From: Pseudoclavibacter triregionum
GTDB taxonomy: Bacteria > Actinomycetota > Actinomycetes > Actinomycetales > Microbacteriaceae
Direction: 5' to 3'
Length of the DNA: 64,000 bases
Assembly (NCBI GenBank): GCA_910822395.1
Contig: OU365335.1
Coordinates: 2,232,001 to 2,296,000 of the forward strand
The notes beneath the pieces were generated by a model. It was not told where the DNA came from. It did no database searches and saw nothing but the letters and a program-made list of their open reading frames with translations. Below, piece by piece: positions 26,994 to 35,536 of the stretch. The position numbers were made by a program, and so were the translations under genes. The stretch's first letter is position 1. Every line of letters starts with the position of its first letter.

Positions 26994-28259
26994 ATGCACG
27001 GTCTCGAGACCTTCGATCGCCTGGAGTCGGAGGTGCGCGGCTACGTCCGCGCCTTCCCCGTCGTCTTCGAGCAGGCCCGCGGCTCGACGCTCGTCGACGA
27101 GGACGGACGCGAGTACCTCGACTTCTTCGCGGGCGCCGGCGTCCTCAACTACGGCCACAACAACCCGGTCTTCATCAAGGCCCTGCAGGACTACCTCGCC
27201 TCGGGCGGCATCATCCACGGCCTCGACATGGCGACCGTCGCGAAGCGCCGCTTCCTCTCGCTCTTCGAGGAGCGCATCCTCAAGCCCCGCGGCCTCGACT
27301 ACAAGATCCAGTTCGCGGGCCCCACGGGCGCCAACGCGGTGGAGGCGGCCCTCAAGGTCGCCCGCCAGAAGACCGGCCGCTCGAACGTCGTCGCCTTCAC
27401 GAACGCCTTCCACGGCCTCTCGCTCGGCGCGCTCGCGGCGACGAGCAACGCGAAGTACCGCCGCGCCGGCGGCATCACGCTCGACAACGTCACGCGCCTC
27501 CCCTTCGACGGCTACCTCGGCGAGGGCGTCGACACGCTCGACCTCTTCGAGAAGCTCCTCGACGACACGGGCTCGGGCGTCGACCTCCCCGCCGCGGTCA
27601 TCGTCGAGGCGATCCAGGGCGAGGGCGGCATCAACGTCGCCTCCGACGCGTGGCTGCAGCGCCTCCGCGCGATCACCGAGGCGCGCGGCATCCTGCTCAT
27701 CCTCGACGAGATCCAGTCGGGCATCGGCCGCTCGGGCGACTTCTTCGCCTTCGAGCGCTCGGGCATCGTGCCGGACATCGTCACCGTCTCGAAGTCGATC
27801 TCGGCCTCGGGCCTGCCGATGGCGATCGTCCTCATGAAGCGCGACGTGGACGTCTGGGAGCCGGGCGCCCACACGGGCACCTTCCGCGGCAACAACCTCG
27901 CCTTCGTCACGGCCGCCGCCGCGCTCGAGGAGTACTGGGGCGACGACGCCTTCGCCGCCGAGGTGCGCCGCAAGCACGAGCTGCTCGAGGGCGGGCTCGA
28001 GAAGATCGCCGCGGAGTTCCCGCAGCCGGAGTTCGTCGTGCGCGGCCGCGGCCTCATGATGGGCATCGCCTCGACGAAGATGCCCGAGCTCGCCGGCCAG
28101 GTCTCGGCGAAGGCCTTCGAGCAGGGCCTCGTCATCGAGACCTCGGGCGCGAAGGACGAGGTGCTGAAGTTCCTCCCCGCCCTCACGATCACGGACGAGG
28201 AGCTCCTCCGCGGCCTCGAGATCGTGCGCGGCGCGCTCACGGAGCTGCTCGCGGCGTAG
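26994..28259 (+). CDS. ectB: L-2,4-diaminobutyrate:2-oxoglutarate aminotransferase (EctB-like)
   Basis: PLP enzyme of 421 residues converting aspartate semialdehyde and glutamate to 2,4-diaminobutyrate. It matches EctB closely: LDFFAGAGVLNYGHNNP near residue 43, GGIIHGLDMATVAKRRFL, FAGPTGANAVEAALKVAR near 107, FTNAFHGLSLGALAATSN, ILDEIQSGIGRSGDFFAFE near 235 and the PLP lysine in VSKSISASGLP near 264. GAGGAG lies seven bases before the ATG. Unlike an ectoine operon, neither ectA nor ectC is adjacent; the neighbours are an MFS permease and a Fic gene, each with its own terminator or promoter. Confidence 0.87.
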   Translation: MHGLETFDRLESEVRGYVRAFPVVFEQARGSTLVDEDGREYLDFFAGAGVLNYGHNNPVFIKALQDYLASGGIIHGLDMATVAKRRFLSLFEERILKPRGLDYKIQFAGPTGANAVEAALKVARQKTGRSNVVAFTNAFHGLSLGALAATSNAKYRRAGGITLDNVTRLPFDGYLGEGVDTLDLFEKLLDDTGSGVDLPAAVIVEAIQGEGGINVASDAWLQRLRAITEARGILLILDEIQSGIGRSGDFFAFERSGIVPDIVTVSKSISASGLPMAIVLMKRDVDVWEPGAHTGTFRGNNLAFVTAAAALEEYWGDDAFAAEVRRKHELLEGGLEKIAAEFPQPEFVVRGRGLMMGIASTKMPELAGQVSAKAFEQGLVIETSGAKDEVLKFLPALTITDEELLRGLEIVRGALTELLAA

Positions 28260-28280
28260 CGCGGGCCGCCTCCGGATGCG

Positions 28281-28314
28281 CGAGGGCCGCGACCCGCTCG
28301 GGTCACGGCCCTCG
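28281..28314 (+). terminator. Terminator of ectB
   Basis: Stem CGAGGGCCG-C-GACCC / GGGTC-A-CGGCCCTCG with loop GCTC, 21 bases after the stop. Confidence 0.75.
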
Positions 28315-28346
28315 CCGTTCCGGCTCCCGAGCACAGGGGCGTACCG

Positions 28347-28375
28347 TATTCTCACTTATGGACCATAAGTGAGAA
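28347..28375 (+). promoter_or_regulatory. Promoter with a 27-bp perfect palindromic operator before the Fic gene
   Basis: Arms 28349-28361 and 28363-28375 are perfect 13-base inverted repeats about a single central A. TATTCT (28347-28352) overlaps the left arm as a -10. The palindrome ends 15 bases before the Fic start codon, an ideal place for autorepression. Confidence 0.7.
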
Positions 28376-28389
28376 CGAAGGAGTCCGCG

Positions 28390-29604
28390 ATGCTCGGATC
28401 CCCTCCTCCCGGCGCCCCCTGGCCGGCGGCGGGCGCTACGCGCCTGCGCTGGGAGCCGGCCCGCGCGCGCTGGTACGACCGGGCCTCCGAGTCCGACATC
28501 GGCGCCGACTACACGGCGACCGTCCCCGCGGCGATCGCGGAGGCCGCGCTCTCGCTCGAGGCGCCGCTCGCCGCCCGGCTCGACGCCGCGACCGCGGCCC
28601 TGCGCCGCTTCGACCACGAGCTCGGCGCCGAGCTCGCCCCCTTCGCCGGGCTCCTGCTGCGGAGCGAGTCGGCCTCCTCCTCGCAGATCGAGGCGCTCAC
28701 CGCGAGCGCCCGCGCGATCCTCACCGCCGAGATCGGCGAGGGCCGGCGCGCGAACGCCGAGCTCATCGTCCGCAACACGAAGGCCATGCTCGTCGCGCTC
28801 GAGCAGACGGCGGCCGATGAGACGGCCGTCCTCGCCATGCACGCGGCGCTCCTCGCCGGCGACGAGCGGCATCCGGCCGGAGCGTGGCGCGAGGAGCCCG
28901 TCTGGATCGGGACGAGCGCGCGCTCCCCCATCGGCGCGGCCTACGTCGCCCCGCCCTCCGGGCTCGTGCCCGGATGCATGGCCGACCTCGCCGCCTTCGC
29001 GGCCCGCGGCGACCTCCCCCCGCTCGCGAAGGCGGCGATCGCCTACGCGCAGCTCGAGACGATCCACCCCTTCACCGACGGCAACGGCCGAACTGGCCGG
29101 GCGCTCCTCCAGACGCTCCTGCGCCTCGACGGGGTGCTCGCGCACGGCACGGCCCCGATCTCCGCGGGCCTGCTCCGGGACGTCGACGGCCACTTCGCGG
29201 CGCTCGACGCGTATCGCCGGGGCGAGCTCGCTCCCCTGCTCGACGGCATCGCGACGGCCGCCGTCGACGCGGTCGAGCTCGGGCGATCCCTCGTCGCCGA
29301 GCTGCGCGCCATCCGCGAAGAGGCCGTCGGCGCCGTGACCGCGCGACGCGACTCGGCCGCCTGGGCCGTGCTCGAGCTCGCGATGCGGCGGCCCGTGCTC
29401 ACCGCCGCGATGATCGCCCGCGAGCTGAATCGGCCGGCCCGGAACGTCTACCGCTCGCTCGAGCCGCTCCTCGCCGCCGGCGTGCTCGTCGAGAGCGCCG
29501 GCGAGGTGTCGCGGACGCGGATCTACCGCGCGCCGGCCGTGCTCGAGGCGCTCGACCGCTTCGCGGAGCGGGCGGGCCGGCGGGCGACGCCCTCGGGCGG
29601 CTAG
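28390..29604 (+). CDS. Fic-domain AMPylase-type protein with C-terminal winged helix
   Basis: 404 residues from the ATG at 28390, which has GAAGGAG five bases upstream; a GTG at 28369 inside the operator is less likely. The N-terminal helical part includes SSSQIEAL (about residue 96), matching the class II inhibitory (S/T)xxxE(G/N) helix except for the final residue. The Fic motif HPFTDGNGRTGR is complete at about residue 225, with the catalytic His and the anion-binding glycines, so adenylyl transfer is plausible. The C-terminus (TAAMIARELNRPARNVYRSL) is a winged helix. Proteins of this architecture often repress their own gene. Its stop overlaps that of the convergent pabC. Confidence 0.88.
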   Translation: MLGSPPPGAPWPAAGATRLRWEPARARWYDRASESDIGADYTATVPAAIAEAALSLEAPLAARLDAATAALRRFDHELGAELAPFAGLLLRSESASSSQIEALTASARAILTAEIGEGRRANAELIVRNTKAMLVALEQTAADETAVLAMHAALLAGDERHPAGAWREEPVWIGTSARSPIGAAYVAPPSGLVPGCMADLAAFAARGDLPPLAKAAIAYAQLETIHPFTDGNGRTGRALLQTLLRLDGVLAHGTAPISAGLLRDVDGHFAALDAYRRGELAPLLDGIATAAVDAVELGRSLVAELRAIREEAVGAVTARRDSAAWAVLELAMRRPVLTAAMIARELNRPARNVYRSLEPLLAAGVLVESAGEVSRTRIYRAPAVLEALDRFAERAGRRATPSGG

Positions 29605-30380
29605 GGCAGCGGCGCGGCGACGGCGTCGAGGGCGGCGCGCCAGCGGGCGAGGCGGTCGTCGTCGGCGGGCGCGGCCGCCTCGTCGCCCCAGCCGGACACG
29701 GAGCGGATGCCGTGGAGGGCGTTCACGAGCCACACCTCCCGCTCGCGCAGGTCCTCCGGCGCGGCCTGCTCCTCGCGCACGGCGATGCGCTCCTGCGCCG
29801 CGATGTCGAGGCAGAGCGCCGCGGTGACGCCGGGGAAGACGCCGAGCGCGTCGGCGGGACGGCAGAGGGTCGCGCCATCCCACCAGAGGAGGTTCGCGGT
29901 CGCGGTCTCGAGGGTGCGTCCGTCCGGATCGACGAGGACGAGCTCGTCGGCGCCGCTGCTGCGCGCTCCATCGCGCAGGCGCCCGAGGAGCTCGAGGTCG
30001 GGGCCCTTCACGAGCGGCGCGCGCCGCTGGTCGGCGAGGGGCTCGGCCTGGAGCGCCACGCGATCGCCGAGGGGCGGCGCCGGGCGGACGCGCAGCCGGA
30101 GCTCCGGGGCCTGCTCCCCTGTCGCGAGCTCGACGCGCGGGAACCAGGCTCCCTCGCGCGGCAGGCGCGCGACGACGGCAGACCAGAAGGCCTCGTCCAC
30201 GGGGCATCCGGCGGCGGCGCACGAGCCCTCGAAGCGCGCCCGGTGCCGCTCGAGCGCGCGCACCCGACCGTCCCGCACGAGCCAGGAGTCGGCGACGAGC
30301 AGCTCGAGCGAGCGCGCCTCCGCCTCCTCATCGCACGCCGCGAGCGCCGAGGCCGCCGCATCCCACCGCCAGAGCGTCAT
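29601..30380 (-). CDS. pabC: Aminotransferase class IV, probable 4-amino-4-deoxychorismate lyase
   Basis: PLP enzyme of 259 residues, fold type IV. PLP-binding lysine in APLVKGPDLELL near residue 133, ELVLVDPDGRTLETATANLLWW near 153 (the conserved glutamate), FPGVTAALCLDIA and EVWLVNALHGIRSV near the C-terminus. The ATG at 30380 overlaps the stop of pabAB, so the pair is translationally coupled; this context makes aminodeoxychorismate lyase (folate p-aminobenzoate branch) more likely than branched-chain aminotransferase or D-amino-acid aminotransferase. Confidence 0.83.
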   Translation of the reverse strand: MTLWRWDAAASALAACDEEAEARSLELLVADSWLVRDGRVRALERHRARFEGSCAAAGCPVDEAFWSAVVARLPREGAWFPRVELATGEQAPELRLRVRPAPPLGDRVALQAEPLADQRRAPLVKGPDLELLGRLRDGARSSGADELVLVDPDGRTLETATANLLWWDGATLCRPADALGVFPGVTAALCLDIAAQERIAVREEQAAPEDLREREVWLVNALHGIRSVSGWGDEAAAPADDDRLARWRAALDAVAAPLP

Positions 30381-32521
30381 GCGCCCTCCCCGCGCGGGAA
30401 CTCGGCGCCGAGCAGGCGCAGGAGCGGCGTCGCCTTCACGATCGTCTCCTCGACCTCCGCGTCCGCTTCCGACTGCCACACGATCGCGCCGCCGACGCCG
30501 TAGGAGAGCTCCCGCCCGCGGGCGACGATCGTGCGGATGACGACGGCGAGCTCGGCCGCGCCGTCGAGGGAGAGCCATCCGATCGCGCCGCTGTAGACGC
30601 CGCGCGGGCCGGCCTCGAGCTCGTCGAGGAGCGCCATCGTGCGCTCCTTGGGGGCGCCCGTCATGGAGCCCGCCGGGAAGGCGTCGCGGATGGCCTCGAC
30701 CGCGGTGCGCCCCGGCGCGAGCCGCGAGGTGACCGTGCTCACGAGCTGGTGCACGCTCGGGTGCCGCTCGACGGCGAAGAGCTCGGGCACCTCGACGGAG
30801 CCGAGCGCGGCGGTGCGGCTGAGGTCGTGGCGCACGAGGTCGACGATCATGAGGTTCTCGGCGCGGTCCTTCTCGGAGGCGGCGAGCTCGGCGGCGATCG
30901 CCTGGTCCTCCGCCGGGGTCTCGCCGCGGGGCCGCGTGCCCTTGAAGGGCCGCGACTCGACGCGCCTCTCGGTGTCGATCGCGAGGAAGCGCTCGGGCGA
31001 GGAGCTCAGCACGCAGGCCTCGGGGGCGCGGATGAACGCCCCGTAGGCGGCCGGATGCTCGGCGCGGAGGGCGAGGTACATCGCGAGCGGGTCGAGCGCC
31101 TCGGCGTCCTCCTCGCCCAGCTCGGCGATGAGCTCGTTCGTGAGGCAGAGCTCGTAGCTCTCGCCGGCCTCGATGAGGCCGCGGCAGGCGGCGATCCGGT
31201 CGAGGTAGGCGGCCTCGGGGTGGCGGGCGCGGAGGGTCGCGCGCGGCGGGGTCCAGGCGTCCGGCTCGGCGTCGTCGCGGAGCTCGGCGAGCTCGAGGGC
31301 GGTCCGCTCGAGCCAGGCGGCGGCGGCGCGCTCGTCGTCGGCGTCGTCCGGGTCGGCGAGGGCGAGGAGGCGCACGGCGCCCGCGTCGTGGTCGACGACG
31401 ATGGCGCGGTCGAGGAGCATGAGCAGCGCATCGGGCAGGGGCGAGGCGTGGACGGCGACGCCGATCGTCTCGGCCTTGAGCTCGTAGCCGAGCCAGCCGG
31501 CGTAGCCGAGCGCGAAGGGCGTGTCGGGGGCGCCGGGGCCGCGCTCGAGGCGGATGGTCGCGAGCTCGGCGTCGAGCCAGTCGAACAGGCCCGAGCGGAC
31601 GATCTCCGTGGCGGCTCCCGGCCGCTCGAGGCGCACCTCCCCCGTCGTCACGCTCGCGCGGACGATCTGCGCGTGCGGGCCGGTGGGGGCGCCCATGATC
31701 GAGCGGCGGGCGCCGTCGCGGCCGGGCGCTCCGCCGTCGAGCCAGAGGGCGTGCGGCTCCTCGCCGAAGCGGGCGCGGAAGATGGCCGCAGCCGAAGCGG
31801 CGAGCGGCGTCGTCGCGGTGCGGAGGGCGAGGCGGCGCGTCGTCGGGGGTGCGGCCGAGGAGGCGTCCGCGAGCGGCGGCGCCTCCTGAGCCGGGGGCCG
31901 CGTCGTCTCAGGCGTTTCGGTCGAGGCATCCGCCCCGATCGCCTCCGCAGCGAGCCGCAGGAAGCCGCGCATGAGCTCGGCGCCGTGCTCGCTCGCGATC
32001 GACTCCGGGTGGAACTGGACGCCCCACCGCGGCAGCTCGCGGTGGCGCAGGCCCATGATCAGGCCGTCCGTGGTCCAGGCCGTGGGCTCGAGGGCATCCG
32101 GCAGCTCCTCGACGAGCAGCGAGTGGTAGCGGGTCGCGGCGAAGGGCGAGGGGAGGCCCGCGAACACGCCCGAGCCCTCGTGCGCGATCGCGGCGACGCG
32201 GCCGTGGACGGGCACCGGGGCGCGCACGATCGCGCCGCCCGCGGCGAGCCCGATGGCCTGGTGGCCCAGGCAGACCCCGAGGATCGGCATGCGGCTCTGC
32301 GAGAGGAGCTCGGCCGAGACGCCGAGGTCGGCCGGATGCTCGGGCGTGCCGGGGCCGGGCGAGAGGATGACCGCGTCGAACTCGCGCTCGATGCGGGCGG
32401 CATCCCAGCCCTCCTCGTCATGGCGGATGACCGTCGGGGCGGCACCGTGCGCAGCCGCGACGAGGTGCACGAGGTTCCCGGTGAAGGAGTCGTGGTGGTC
32501 GACGAGCAGCACGCGGAGCAC
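30377..32521 (-). CDS. pabAB: Aminodeoxychorismate synthase, fused glutaminase and synthase (PabA-PabB)
   Basis: 714 residues from the GTG at 32521, with GAGGAGG six bases upstream. Glutamine amidotransferase first (VLLVDHHDSFTGNLVH at the N-terminus, nucleophile in GVCLGHQAIG near residue 80, FHPESIASEHG near 170), then a Ser/Pro/Ala linker (about 195-240) and the chorismate-using domain (SSSPERFL near 515, FKGTRPRG near 535, LMIVDLVRHDLSR near 568, AGSMTGAPKERTM near 620). The KGT motif is that of PabB rather than anthranilate synthase. Supplies aminodeoxychorismate to the coupled pabC product for folate synthesis. Confidence 0.92.
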   Translation of the reverse strand: MLRVLLVDHHDSFTGNLVHLVAAAHGAAPTVIRHDEEGWDAARIEREFDAVILSPGPGTPEHPADLGVSAELLSQSRMPILGVCLGHQAIGLAAGGAIVRAPVPVHGRVAAIAHEGSGVFAGLPSPFAATRYHSLLVEELPDALEPTAWTTDGLIMGLRHRELPRWGVQFHPESIASEHGAELMRGFLRLAAEAIGADASTETPETTRPPAQEAPPLADASSAAPPTTRRLALRTATTPLAASAAAIFRARFGEEPHALWLDGGAPGRDGARRSIMGAPTGPHAQIVRASVTTGEVRLERPGAATEIVRSGLFDWLDAELATIRLERGPGAPDTPFALGYAGWLGYELKAETIGVAVHASPLPDALLMLLDRAIVVDHDAGAVRLLALADPDDADDERAAAAWLERTALELAELRDDAEPDAWTPPRATLRARHPEAAYLDRIAACRGLIEAGESYELCLTNELIAELGEEDAEALDPLAMYLALRAEHPAAYGAFIRAPEACVLSSSPERFLAIDTERRVESRPFKGTRPRGETPAEDQAIAAELAASEKDRAENLMIVDLVRHDLSRTAALGSVEVPELFAVERHPSVHQLVSTVTSRLAPGRTAVEAIRDAFPAGSMTGAPKERTMALLDELEAGPRGVYSGAIGWLSLDGAAELAVVIRTIVARGRELSYGVGGAIVWQSEADAEVEETIVKATPLLRLLGAEFPRGEGA

Positions 32522-32743
32522 GGCGAACCTCCTCGGGGTTCCGGTGGCGATCGAGCGCGGCGGTCGGATGGCTTCGAGCCACGCTAGCCAGCCGCGCATC
32601 CGTGGCGCAGGATTTCGGCCCGGTTCCCGCGTCTGCGCGGGTGCCGTGGCGATTCATGACGGCGGATGGCGGAATGTGAAGCCGCCGGGAGCCGGCGGCC
32701 GAGCCGGGCCATACCGTCAGGTGACGGAAGAGAAGGGATGCCC

Positions 32744-33946
32744 ATGACCGAGATCCAGACCACGACCGCCGGCAGTCTCCCGCGCACCGCGGACCTCATC
32801 GCGGCGAATGCGGCGCGCTCCTTCGCCGACGACGGATTCACGCTCGACCGCACCGCCGAGCACGACGCGCTCACCGCCGCCGCGGTCGCCGACGTCGTCG
32901 CGCGACAGCGAGAGCTCGGCATCACCGTTCCGGGCGACGGCGAGTTCGGCAAGGCCATGTCGAGCAGCGTCGACTACGGGGCGTGGTGGTCGTACTCGTT
33001 CCAGCGCGTGTCGGGCCTCGCACTCACCGGCGACGACCTCTTCACCGCCCCTGCCGTGCGCTCGGAGCCTGGCCGCATCCGCCTCACGTCCTTCGCCGAC
33101 CGGCGCGACTGGACCCGCTTCGCGGCGGCGTACGGCGATCCGAGCTCCGGCATCGCGTTCGGCAGGACCGCCACCGCCTTCCCTGCGACGACGGGGCCGC
33201 TGCGCTACATCGGGCATGAGGCGATCGCCGCGGACATCCGCAACCTCACGGCCGCCCTCCAGCCCGGTGAGCGGGGGTTCCTGACGGCCATCGCGCCAGG
33301 CTCCGCCGCGCGCGTGCCGAACGAGCACTACGCGAGCGACGAGGAGCACCTCTTCGCCTGGGCGGACGCGCTCCGCGAGGAGTACCGCGCCGTCGTCGAC
33401 GCGGGGCTCGTGCTCCAGCTCGACGACCCGGGCCTCGCCGAGAGCTGGGACCAGATCAATCCTGAGCCGACGCTCGACGACTACCGCGCATTCATCCGGC
33501 TCCGGGTCGACGCCCTCAACCAGGCGATCGAGGGGCTGCCGAAGGAGCGTCTGCGGCTGCACCTGTGCTGGGGCTCATGGCACGGTCCGCACACGACCGA
33601 CCTCGAGCTGCGGCACCTGCTGCCGGTCATCTTCGAGGCGAACGTCGGGCAGATCTCCTTCGAGGCCGGCAACGTTCGCCACGAGCACGAGTGGGCGCAC
33701 TGGGAGGAGGCGAAGTCCTCGATCCCCGACGACCTCGTGCTCGTGCCAGGCGTCGTCTCGCACGCGACGAACGTCGTCGAGCATCCGGATCTCGTCGCGC
33801 AGCGACTCCGCCGTTTCGCGGACATCGTGGGCCCGGAACGCGTCATCGGCTCGACTGACTGCGGACTCGGCGGCCGGATCCACCCCGACATCGCCTGGGC
33901 CAAGCTCGAGTCGCTCGTCGAGGGCGCCCGCCGCGGGGCGCGATAG
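32744..33946 (+). CDS. Cobalamin-independent methionine synthase-like protein (MetE C-terminal family)
   Basis: 400 residues, about half the length of MetE, equal to its catalytic C-terminal barrel (COG0620-type). The zinc ligands are visible: HLCWG (His and Cys, about 274-276), the Glu in ISFEAGN (about 302) and the Cys in STDCGLGGR (about 368). It starts TTTAGSLPRTADLI, as in UROD/MetE-fold proteins. The ATG at 32744 is preceded at six bases by AGAAGGG, and TACCGT at 32713 may be the -10. Short MetE-like proteins methylate homocysteine or related thiols using various donors; the donor here is unknown. Confidence 0.83.
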   Translation: MTEIQTTTAGSLPRTADLIAANAARSFADDGFTLDRTAEHDALTAAAVADVVARQRELGITVPGDGEFGKAMSSSVDYGAWWSYSFQRVSGLALTGDDLFTAPAVRSEPGRIRLTSFADRRDWTRFAAAYGDPSSGIAFGRTATAFPATTGPLRYIGHEAIAADIRNLTAALQPGERGFLTAIAPGSAARVPNEHYASDEEHLFAWADALREEYRAVVDAGLVLQLDDPGLAESWDQINPEPTLDDYRAFIRLRVDALNQAIEGLPKERLRLHLCWGSWHGPHTTDLELRHLLPVIFEANVGQISFEAGNVRHEHEWAHWEEAKSSIPDDLVLVPGVVSHATNVVEHPDLVAQRLRRFADIVGPERVIGSTDCGLGGRIHPDIAWAKLESLVEGARRGAR

Positions 33947-33992
33947 CCGGAGTCGGCGCCGCGTCATCGCGATCGACCTCAGGTTCGGCCGC

Positions 33993-34037
33993 GCCTGCAC
34001 GGCGTCACGCGATGCTCCTCCGCGACGCCGTGCAGGC
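33993..34037. repeat. 14-bp inverted repeat near the IS element
   Basis: GCCTGCACGGCGTC at 33993-34006 and its perfect reverse complement at 34024-34037. May be a terminator for the MetE-like gene or part of a decayed element end; it lies within a transposase-like remnant. Confidence 0.5.
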
Positions 34038-34200
34038 GGACTTGGCCCGCTTCGAACGCCTCGCGCCCTCGACGCCTGCGGCGCGCATCAGCGTGGCGGT
34101 CTGGTCCCGGCCGATGCTCCTCGGGTGATGCCACCAGATGCGCCTTGCCCTCGGCAGTCGCTTCCCGACGGAGCGAATCCAGCAGACGCCGACGCGCGAC
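34010..34200 (-). pseudogene. Possible remnant of an IS3-family transposase
   Basis: On the minus strand one frame reads HHPRSIGRDQTATLMRAAGV then EGARRSKRAKSACTA. That resembles the segment IGRDQ-ARLMR-AGI-GVRRGKR of IS3-family OrfB N-terminal regions, but no start, stop or DDE residues are joined to it. The match is short and I rate it as tentative. It abuts the IS element at 34217, so nested insertion is possible. Confidence 0.35.
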
Positions 34201-34250
34201 GTAAGCGAGCGGAGCCTGACCCGGTTTCCCGGACGGTTCTTGTGTGTTGA

Positions 34251-35130
34251 TCATGCCGCTTTCGCGGCGGGGATGTGAAGTCGTTCGAACTCCACGGGGC
34301 TGAGGTTGCCAAGCGCGGTGTGTCGCTGGGTGGGGTTGTAGAAGCCCTCGATCCACTCGAACATCGCCGACGACAGCTCGGCCCTCGATGCCCATGTCGA
34401 GCGGTCGAGCAGCTCGCGTTGCATCGTCGACCAGAACGACTCGATGAGCGCGTTATCGACGCTGGAAGCGACTCTCCCCATCGATCCGAGCAACCCTGCT
34501 TGGCGGAGTCGGTGGCCGAAGAGCCATGAGGTGTATTGGGTCCGCGGTCCGCATGCACCACGGTGCCGGGCTCTGGGCGTCGCCTCCAACGGGCCATCTC
34601 CAGCGCGTCGACGACGATCTCGGCGGTGATCCGATCGGAGATCGACCAGCCGACGACGCGGCGGCTGAACGCGTCAATGACGGCGGCGCAGTAGACCCAT
34701 CCGTCCTTCGCGCGGTGCTGCGTGATGTCGCAGCACCAGAGCCGGTTCGGCGCGTCTGCGCGGAACTGCCGCTTCTCGAGATCCTCGTGCGTCGCCGTGT
34801 CAGGCTTCCAGCCGCGCCGCTTCCGACGGTGCGAGACCCCGACCAGACCGTCCAGTCGCATCAACCGGGCGACGCGCTTGCGGCCGACGTGAACGCCGAG
34901 CCCGAGGCGCAGCTCGGCGAGCACGCGCGGAGCGCCATAAGTCTCGCGGGAGTCGGCGTGGATGCGTCGGATCGTCGTCGTCAACGCCGCATCCGCGACC
35001 GCTCGCGGCGACGGTGGCCGGTTCGCCCACTCGTAGTAACCGGAGGTCGAGACGTTCAGGAACCGGCAGGCCACCGCGACGGGGATCCCGTCCGCGGCGA
35101 GCTCCTGGACCAGCCGGAACCCTATTTTGG
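34251..35130 (-). pseudogene. IS3 OrfB transposase (DDE), frameshifted
   Basis: Read from the -1 overlap with orfA, the frame gives GFRLVQELAADGIPVAVACR, RRIHADSRETYGAPRVLAEL and NRLWCCDITQ (first catalytic Asp) down to HADRG (second Asp) at about 34545. There the frame breaks: one base is missing in the GGACC run at about 34540-34547, and the remainder (TQYTSWLFGHRLRQAGLLGS, SVDNALIESFWSTMQREL with the catalytic Glu) continues in another frame to 34251. The transposase is therefore inactive unless the base is a sequencing error. GTG 35074 is an internal start of the intact first part. Confidence 0.85.
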
Positions 35131-35406
35131 GAGCACGTTCTCCCGCGCGAAGTACGCCGACGCACGCTTGAGGATCTCGATCTCCATCTCCAGCACACGG
35201 TTGCGGCGACGCAACTCGACCAGCTCCTTGTGCTCGTCAGTGGTGACGCCGGCCTTGCGGCCGGAGTCGACCGCGTCCCGGTTCATCCAGTTCCGCAGAC
35301 ACGACTCGCTGATCCCAAGATCACGAGCCGTCTGGCCGACAGGGTTTCCCTGCGCAACGAGGTCAAGGGCTCGACCCCGAAACTCCGGCGGGTGAGCAGC
35401 AGGCAT
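35122..35406 (-). CDS. IS3 OrfA
   Basis: 94-residue helix-turn-helix protein MPAAHPPEFRGRALDLV..., with LGISESCLRNWMNRD as the recognition region and a C-terminal leucine-zipper-like coiled coil (ELVELRRRNRVLEMEIEILK). It ends ENVLPK at a CCAAAATAG sequence where ribosomes of IS3 elements typically slip -1 to make OrfAB. An ATG at 35433 would add nine residues. Confidence 0.85.
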   Translation of the reverse strand: MPAAHPPEFRGRALDLVAQGNPVGQTARDLGISESCLRNWMNRDAVDSGRKAGVTTDEHKELVELRRRNRVLEMEIEILKRASAYFARENVLPK

Positions 35407-35536
35407 TACACGGACTCCTTCCGAGACGATCATCGCCTCAACTCAGGTGTCCGGAAAACCGGGTCAGGCTCCGGTGTCGCGGTCTGAACCGAGAGGGGTG
35501 CGCCCGGTCGGGGCCGTTTGGATCGCTGCCGCTACG

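Larger units (their letters stand above)
34217..35466. mobile_element. IS3-family insertion sequence
   Basis: About 1250 bp with an imperfect terminal inverted repeat: TGACCCGGTTTCCCGGAC at 34217-34234 and its complement with one mismatch at 35449-35466. The inverted match continues seven bases outside the TGA tips (34210-34216 and 35467-35473). Encodes OrfA and OrfB on the minus strand. No 3- or 4-bp target duplication was seen at either choice of ends. Confidence 0.8.

Noticed and set aside
32744-33946. Full-length MetE methionine synthase
   Set aside because: The protein is half the length of MetE and lacks its N-terminal domain, so it is called a MetE-like C-terminal-family protein.
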